A stretch of 64,000 bases of DNA from Cyprinodon diabolis. Its lineage: Eukaryota > Chordata > Actinopteri > Cyprinodontiformes > Cyprinodontidae. Positions 59,993-64,000 of this stretch are shown here, piece after piece. The position numbers were made by a program, and so were the translations under genes. Every line of letters starts with the position of its first letter. The first letter of the stretch is position 1. The stretch covers positions 17,823,479 to 17,887,478 of the forward strand of contig CM060068.1 of assembly GCA_030533445.1 (NCBI GenBank). The letters are read 5' to 3'. Below the pieces are notes generated by a model. It saw only the letters and a list, made by a program, of their open reading frames with translations. It made no database searches and was not told the origin of the DNA.

Positions 59993-60366
59993 GAGCTTCT
60001 AACTGAGCTGGGGTTCCAAACAGGAAGTTTGGACCCACTTTCCCCAAGAAGTACTGAGCTTCTAACTCAGCTGGGGTTCCAAACAGGAAGTTTGGACCCA
60101 CTTTCCCCAAGAAGTACTGAGCTTCTAACTCAGCTGGGGTTCCAAACAGGAAGTTTGGACCCACTTTCCCCAAGAAGTACTGAGCTTCTAACTGAGCTGG
60201 GGTTCCAAACAGGAAGTTTGGACCCACTTTCCCCAAGAAGTACTGAGCTTCTAACTGAGCTGGGGTTCCAAACAGGAAGTTTGGACCCACTTTCCCCAAG
60301 AAGTACTGAGCTTCTAACTGAGCTGGGGTTCTAAACAGGAAGTTTGGATCCACTTTCCCCAAGAGG
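59993..60366. repeat. 63-bp tandem repeat, six units
   Basis: Units start at AACTGAGCTGGGG / AACTCAGCTGGGG positions 60001, 60064, 60127, 60190, 60253 and 60316, exactly 63 bp apart, differing by a few bases. Since 63 is divisible by 3 and the unit lacks stops, both strands show long repetitive frames (minus: GKVGPNFLFGTPAQLEAQYF repeated). One and a half units also occur in the right arm at 62005-62093. Confidence 0.95.
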
Positions 60367-60379
60367 TCGTTTGAGTTTC

Positions 60380-60830
60380 ACACCAAGCAAAGGTTTCTTC
60401 AGGACTACAGCCCGTTCTAGTACTGCAGGAAATCTGAGTGGCGGTAAGCTTCTCCATTCACCAAGGAACAACCGCAGTCTGAGTAACCCAGTCCACCCAT
60501 CTCCAAGCCAGACACTCTCTGGTACAATCCTCTCAGTCTGGATTCCATAAAGGACACCTTTCCCTGGAGAAGTGAGTCTGCAACCTTTTCCTCCAATTCT
60601 AAGATTCAAATTTCCCACTGAGCCTGAACTAATGCAGTGTCTTCCCCTCACCTTTCAGTCCCTGTTGAGCAGTGTTCAGAGCAACACTGGACTTACTCCC
60701 TAGTGCTCAGAGCAGCACAGGATGCATCACCATACTCTAAATAAATCTGTTAAACTTTAACTCTGTGTCTCTCTGTTTGGCTTTCTGCATCTTGGAGTCA
60801 GACTTTAGATAAAATCATGACAGCAGTGAA
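60380..60830 (+). repeat. retroelement-like tail within the inverted-repeat spacer
   Basis: C/T-rich, with CTAAATAAATCTGTTAAAC (AATAAA) and TTCTGCATCTTGGAGTCAGA near its end and AATCATGACAG after it, reminiscent of long terminal repeat or LINE tail sequence. No flanking partner found. Confidence 0.35.
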
Positions 60831-60861
60831 GGTTCTCTCACCTTGGCATCTGGCACCTAAG

Positions 60862-61275
60862 CTATAGGGCCGTGTGATGTGGCCTTGATATCTTATCATG
60901 ATATTTTGTGTTACTATTCAGTAAAATATTAAATTGATAAAATTGCTTGAAGTCATTCTAAACTAACTGTTTAGTGGTGAATGCACACAACAGCAATCAT
61001 AGCCCCAAAATCATAAACACTGTTCTTGAAAAATGTAAAAAAAAAAATCAGTGATTTAAATTGCTAAACATTCCCTAGTAACTGCATTTAATCATAGTCT
61101 TTGCATTTTCCATGGCCCACTGTAAAAAATGACAGAAGACAAATACTAAAAATACATTTAACTTATTCTGAGTTTTGTATTATCAATAATCTTGAATTAT
61201 TTAAACGATAAATGAAAACTGTCATGACCAGAAATTTATCAGGATAACAATAAACAATATAAATGCCCATCAAAT
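60862..61275. repeat. MITE-like degenerate repeat in the spacer
   Basis: ATAGGGCCGTGTGATGTGGC then ATCATGATATTTTGTG, and near the other end AAACGATAAATGAAAAC...ATTTATCAGGATAACAATAAA, like the teleost 'gggctgtgcgatat ... atcgtgataa' family. Ends are not clear. Confidence 0.4.
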
Positions 61276-62225
61276 TGATTCAGCTGTTTGATTATTATCT
61301 GCATTGCTTGATACACATACACTCTATATACATGTATAGGTAAAAAACAAATCCCAATGTGTTACAAAATAAAATGATAAACAGACTAACAGTAAACAAA
61401 GCAGCATAGACTTGAATATGGAAAGAGAATGTCAGCAAACCTCTAACATTTCAGCTTCCAATAAGTCAAACTGGAAACTTCTGCACATCTACATTTGTAG
61501 TTTATTATTTGTATCAAAGGGGCAACAGCTTTAGAGATCCTGACCATGCTTAAACGCATTTTCATTTTCACAAACCGTTATGCAGACCATGTACATTATC
61601 GGTCAGAAGGGAACTAATATTTCAGGTCTGTAACATTTTTAACATTTTTCTTTAGTTCTCTCTTAGTCAGTGAGAACAGTTTTCTTTTGACTATATTCAA
61701 CACTAGAGAGTTATTAGAGAGACATATCCAGCAACAATGATATCACAGTATCCAAAATGTATTCTTATTGGTTGGTCAACATGAATTTACTTCTAAAATA
61801 TTCATATGTTTAGTTTAAATCCTTTCCTCTGGTAAATTAAGTCTTACATTTTGTCAATAAGTGCTGGGATTAGAACCTAAATTGATAATACATAACATTT
61901 TCAGTGGCTCCATAAATAATCTAATTCTTTTTTATAACTACCAGCTCTCAACCCTACTTAGCCTTTTTAATGACTTCTTTTTGACTATTGAGCAGATGTA
62001 ACAAGAACCCCAGCTGAGTTAGAAGCTCAGTACTTCTTGGGGAAAGTGGGTCCAAACTTCCTGTTTGGAACCCCAGCTCAGTTAGAAGCTCAGTTGAACC
62101 TTCCAGAGAGAGAAGGACCGAACAAATCCTGTTTGCAGGGTGACTTCCTGCTGAGAGGCAAAGACAAAAACAAAATTAAGGCTCAGGTTGACAACAAGCA
62201 GGAAAAACAAGCAGGAAGCAATATA

Positions 62226-63837
62226 CAGGTGCTGGTCATAAAATTAGAATATCATGAAAAAGTAGATTGATTTCAGTAATTCCATTTAAAAAGTGAAACT
62301 TGTATATTATATTCATACATTACATACAAACTCATATATTTCAGATGTTTATTTTGTTTAATTTTGATGATTACAAATGACAACAAATGAAAATCTCAAA
62401 TTCATCATATCAGAAAATTAGAATATTGTGAAAAGGTTCAAAATTGATGGCCCCTGGTGCCACACTCTAATCAGCTAATTAACTCAAACCACCTGCAAAA
62501 GCCTTTAAATGGTCTTTCAGTCTAGTTCTATAGGCTACACAATCATGGGGAAGACTGCTGACTTGACAGTTGTCCAAAAGACGACCATCGACACCTTGCA
62601 CAAGGAGGGCAAGACACAAAAGGTCATCGCTAAAGAGGCTGGCTGTTCACAGAGCTCAGTGTCCAAGCACATTAATAGAGAGGCGAAGGGAAGGAAAAGA
62701 TGTGGTCGAAAAAAGTGTACAAGCAAGAGAGATAACCGCACCCTGGAGAGGATTGTGAAACAAAACCCATTCAAAAATGTGGGGGAGATTCACAAAGAGT
62801 GGACTGCAGCTGGAGTGAGTGCTTCAAGAACCACCACACACAGACGTATGAAAGACATGGGTTTCTGCTGTCGCATTCCTTGTGTCAAGCCACTCTTGAA
62901 CCACAGACAGCGTCAGAAGCGTCTTGCCTGGGCTAAAGAGAAACAGGACTGGACTGCTGGTGAGTGGTCCAAAGTCATGTTCTCTGATGAAAGTAAATTT
63001 TGCATTTCCTTTGGAAATCAAGGTCCCAGAGTCTGGAGGAAAAGAAGAGAGGCACTTCATCCACGTTGCTTGAAGTCCAGTGTAAAGTTTCCACAGTCAG
63101 TGATGGTTTGGGGTGCCATGTCATCTGCTGGTGTTGGTCCATTGTGTTTTCTGAGGTCCAGGGTCAACGCAGCCACATACCAGGAAGTTTTAGAGCACTT
63201 CATGCTTCCTGCAGCTGACCAACTTTTTGGAGATGCAGATTTCATTTTCCAACAGGACTTGGCACCTGCACACAGTGCCAAAGCTACCAGTACCTGGTTG
63301 AAGGACCATGGTATCCCTGTTCTTAATTGGCCAGCAAACTCTCCTGACCTTAACCCCATAGAAAATCTATGGGGTATTGTGAAGAAGAAGATGCAATACA
63401 CCAGACCCAACAATTCAGAAGAGCTAAAAGCCACTATTAGAGCAACCTGGGCTATCATAACACCTGAGCAGTGCCACAGACTGATCGACTCCATGCCACG
63501 CCGCATTGCTGCAGTAATACAGGCCAAAGGAGGCCCAACTAAATACTGAGTGCTGTACATGCTCATACTTTTCATGTTCATACTTTTCAGTTGGCCAACA
63601 TTTCTATAAATCCTTTGTTTTTATTGGTCTTCAGTAATATTCTAATTTTCTGATATGATGAATTTGAGATTTTCATTTGTTGTCATTTGTAATCATCAAA
63701 ATTAAACAAAATAAACATCTGAAATATATGAGTTTGTATGTAATGTATGAATATAATATACAAGTTTCACTTTTTAAATGGAATTACTGAAATCAATCTA
63801 CTTTTTCATGATATTCTAATTTTATGACCAGCACCTG
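62226..63837 (+). mobile_element. Tc1-like transposon C, intact (1612 bp)
   Basis: 202-bp terminal inverted repeats (62226-62427 and 63636-63837) that appear identical by eye, starting CAGGTGCTGGTCATAAAATT; an AAAATTAGAATAT motif recurs at outer and inner ends, as in IR/DR Tc1 elements. TA at 62224-62225 and 63838-63839. Uninterrupted transposase gene. The uninterrupted target is preserved in the left inverted-repeat arm at TA 59859-59860. Confidence 0.96.
62545..63549 (+). CDS. Tc1-like transposase C, full length and apparently intact
   Basis: Cut-and-paste DDE transposase, 334 residues from MGKTADLTVVQKTTID; an in-frame upstream ATG (62509) would add 12 residues but MGKTA is the usual family start. 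N-terminal HTH pair includes KVIAKEAGCSQSSVSKHI (about 26-43), then a basic, nuclear-localisation-like KGRKRCGRKKC (48-58). Catalytic triad D148 (SDESKF), D238 (QQDLAP) and E273 (NPIENLW), spacing exactly DD34E. C-terminus AKGGPTKY. Unlike transposases A and B it has no stop or frameshift. Together with identical ends this suggests recent, possibly current, mobility; activity is untested. Confidence 0.95.
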   Translation: MGKTADLTVVQKTTIDTLHKEGKTQKVIAKEAGCSQSSVSKHINREAKGRKRCGRKKCTSKRDNRTLERIVKQNPFKNVGEIHKEWTAAGVSASRTTTHRRMKDMGFCCRIPCVKPLLNHRQRQKRLAWAKEKQDWTAGEWSKVMFSDESKFCISFGNQGPRVWRKRREALHPRCLKSSVKFPQSVMVWGAMSSAGVGPLCFLRSRVNAATYQEVLEHFMLPAADQLFGDADFIFQQDLAPAHSAKATSTWLKDHGIPVLNWPANSPDLNPIENLWGIVKKKMQYTRPNNSEELKATIRATWAIITPEQCHRLIDSMPRRIAAVIQAKGGPTKY

Positions 63838-64000
63838 TATGGTGATTTAAAACGATCATTATAAGGAACAGTTTTTAGTATACTGATTTACCTTACATGG
63901 TTGATAATATATAGAATATAACAGCTTACTGTATATTGGTTTCTGTGAAAGTGCCTAAATATAAAGAACAGACAACTGATCTAATTAATTTATCTCACAG

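Larger units (their letters stand above)
59705..63993. mobile_element. large inverted-repeat structure (375-bp arms), foldback-like
   Basis: Left arm 59705-60079; right arm 62005-62225 plus 63840-63993. The two parts of the right arm sum to 375 bp and read as the reverse complement of the left arm, by eye without differences, once the Tc1 at 62226-63837 is removed. The inner 1.9 kb includes a 63-bp tandem array, a retro-like tail and a MITE-like segment. Long arms with tandem repeats recall foldback elements, but no outer target duplication is visible and no transposase is encoded apart from the inserted Tc1. Confidence 0.8.

Noticed and set aside
59853..60362. 169-codon repetitive open frame as a real repeat protein
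   Set aside because: It is produced by a stop-free 63-bp tandem array; the other strand is equally open, there is no domain, and part lies in a transposon-like inverted repeat.
59993..60366. CRISPR-like array
   Set aside because: Units are directly contiguous 63-mers without unique spacers, and the genome is a vertebrate.
62509..62544. Upstream ATG of transposase C as the true start
   Set aside because: It adds 12 residues without family similarity; MGKTADLTV at 62545 is the expected start.

Overview
This window is vertebrate nuclear DNA, almost certainly from a ray-finned (teleost) fish. The genes are split by GT-AG introns and encode vertebrate-type BIN1/amphiphysin II and Hedgehog proteins. 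The intergenic and intronic DNA is AT-rich and full of teleost-style Tc1, Harbinger, hAT and short non-autonomous repeats. No prokaryotic gene, CRISPR array or operon is present.

Layout: (1) 1-16948, plus strand: the 3' two-thirds of a bin1 gene. Seventeen exons are visible, covering the second half of the BAR domain, the brain-type exon 7, a proline-rich/clathrin-binding segment, an unusual exon with four 20-residue tryptophan repeats, and the C-terminal SH3 domain; one of the 17 (6713-6757) is less certain. The first exons lie left of the window. (2) 16949-24145: bin1 3' UTR and intergenic DNA with a clean hAT MITE and a TTAA MITE. (3) 24146-37134, minus strand: a complete hedgehog gene, best matched to ihhb (Indian hedgehog b, 'echidna'), 432 codons. 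It is convergent with bin1. The normally single 262-nt middle exon is split by an extra 186-bp intron. Its 9-kb intron holds a Harbinger transposon that was itself hit by a Tc1 element inside a TA microsatellite. (4) 37135-37800: GC-rich ihhb promoter and 5' UTR. (5) 37800-64000: about 26 kb with no gene I can recognise. It holds LINE remnants, MITEs, a second Tc1 inside a TA microsatellite, a decayed Tc1 with a nested repeat, and at the right edge a 375-bp inverted repeat whose right arm carries an intact Tc1-like transposon.

Functionally, bin1 (membrane curvature, endocytosis, T-tubules) and ihhb (secreted morphogen) are unrelated and only share a neighbourhood. The most notable observations are the intron gain in ihhb, the W-repeat exon of bin1, and the young Tc1 copy in one arm of a 375-bp inverted repeat whose other arm preserves the uninterrupted target site. 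Splice sites and boundaries were read by eye, and family names rest on recognised protein or terminal-repeat signatures, not on a search.
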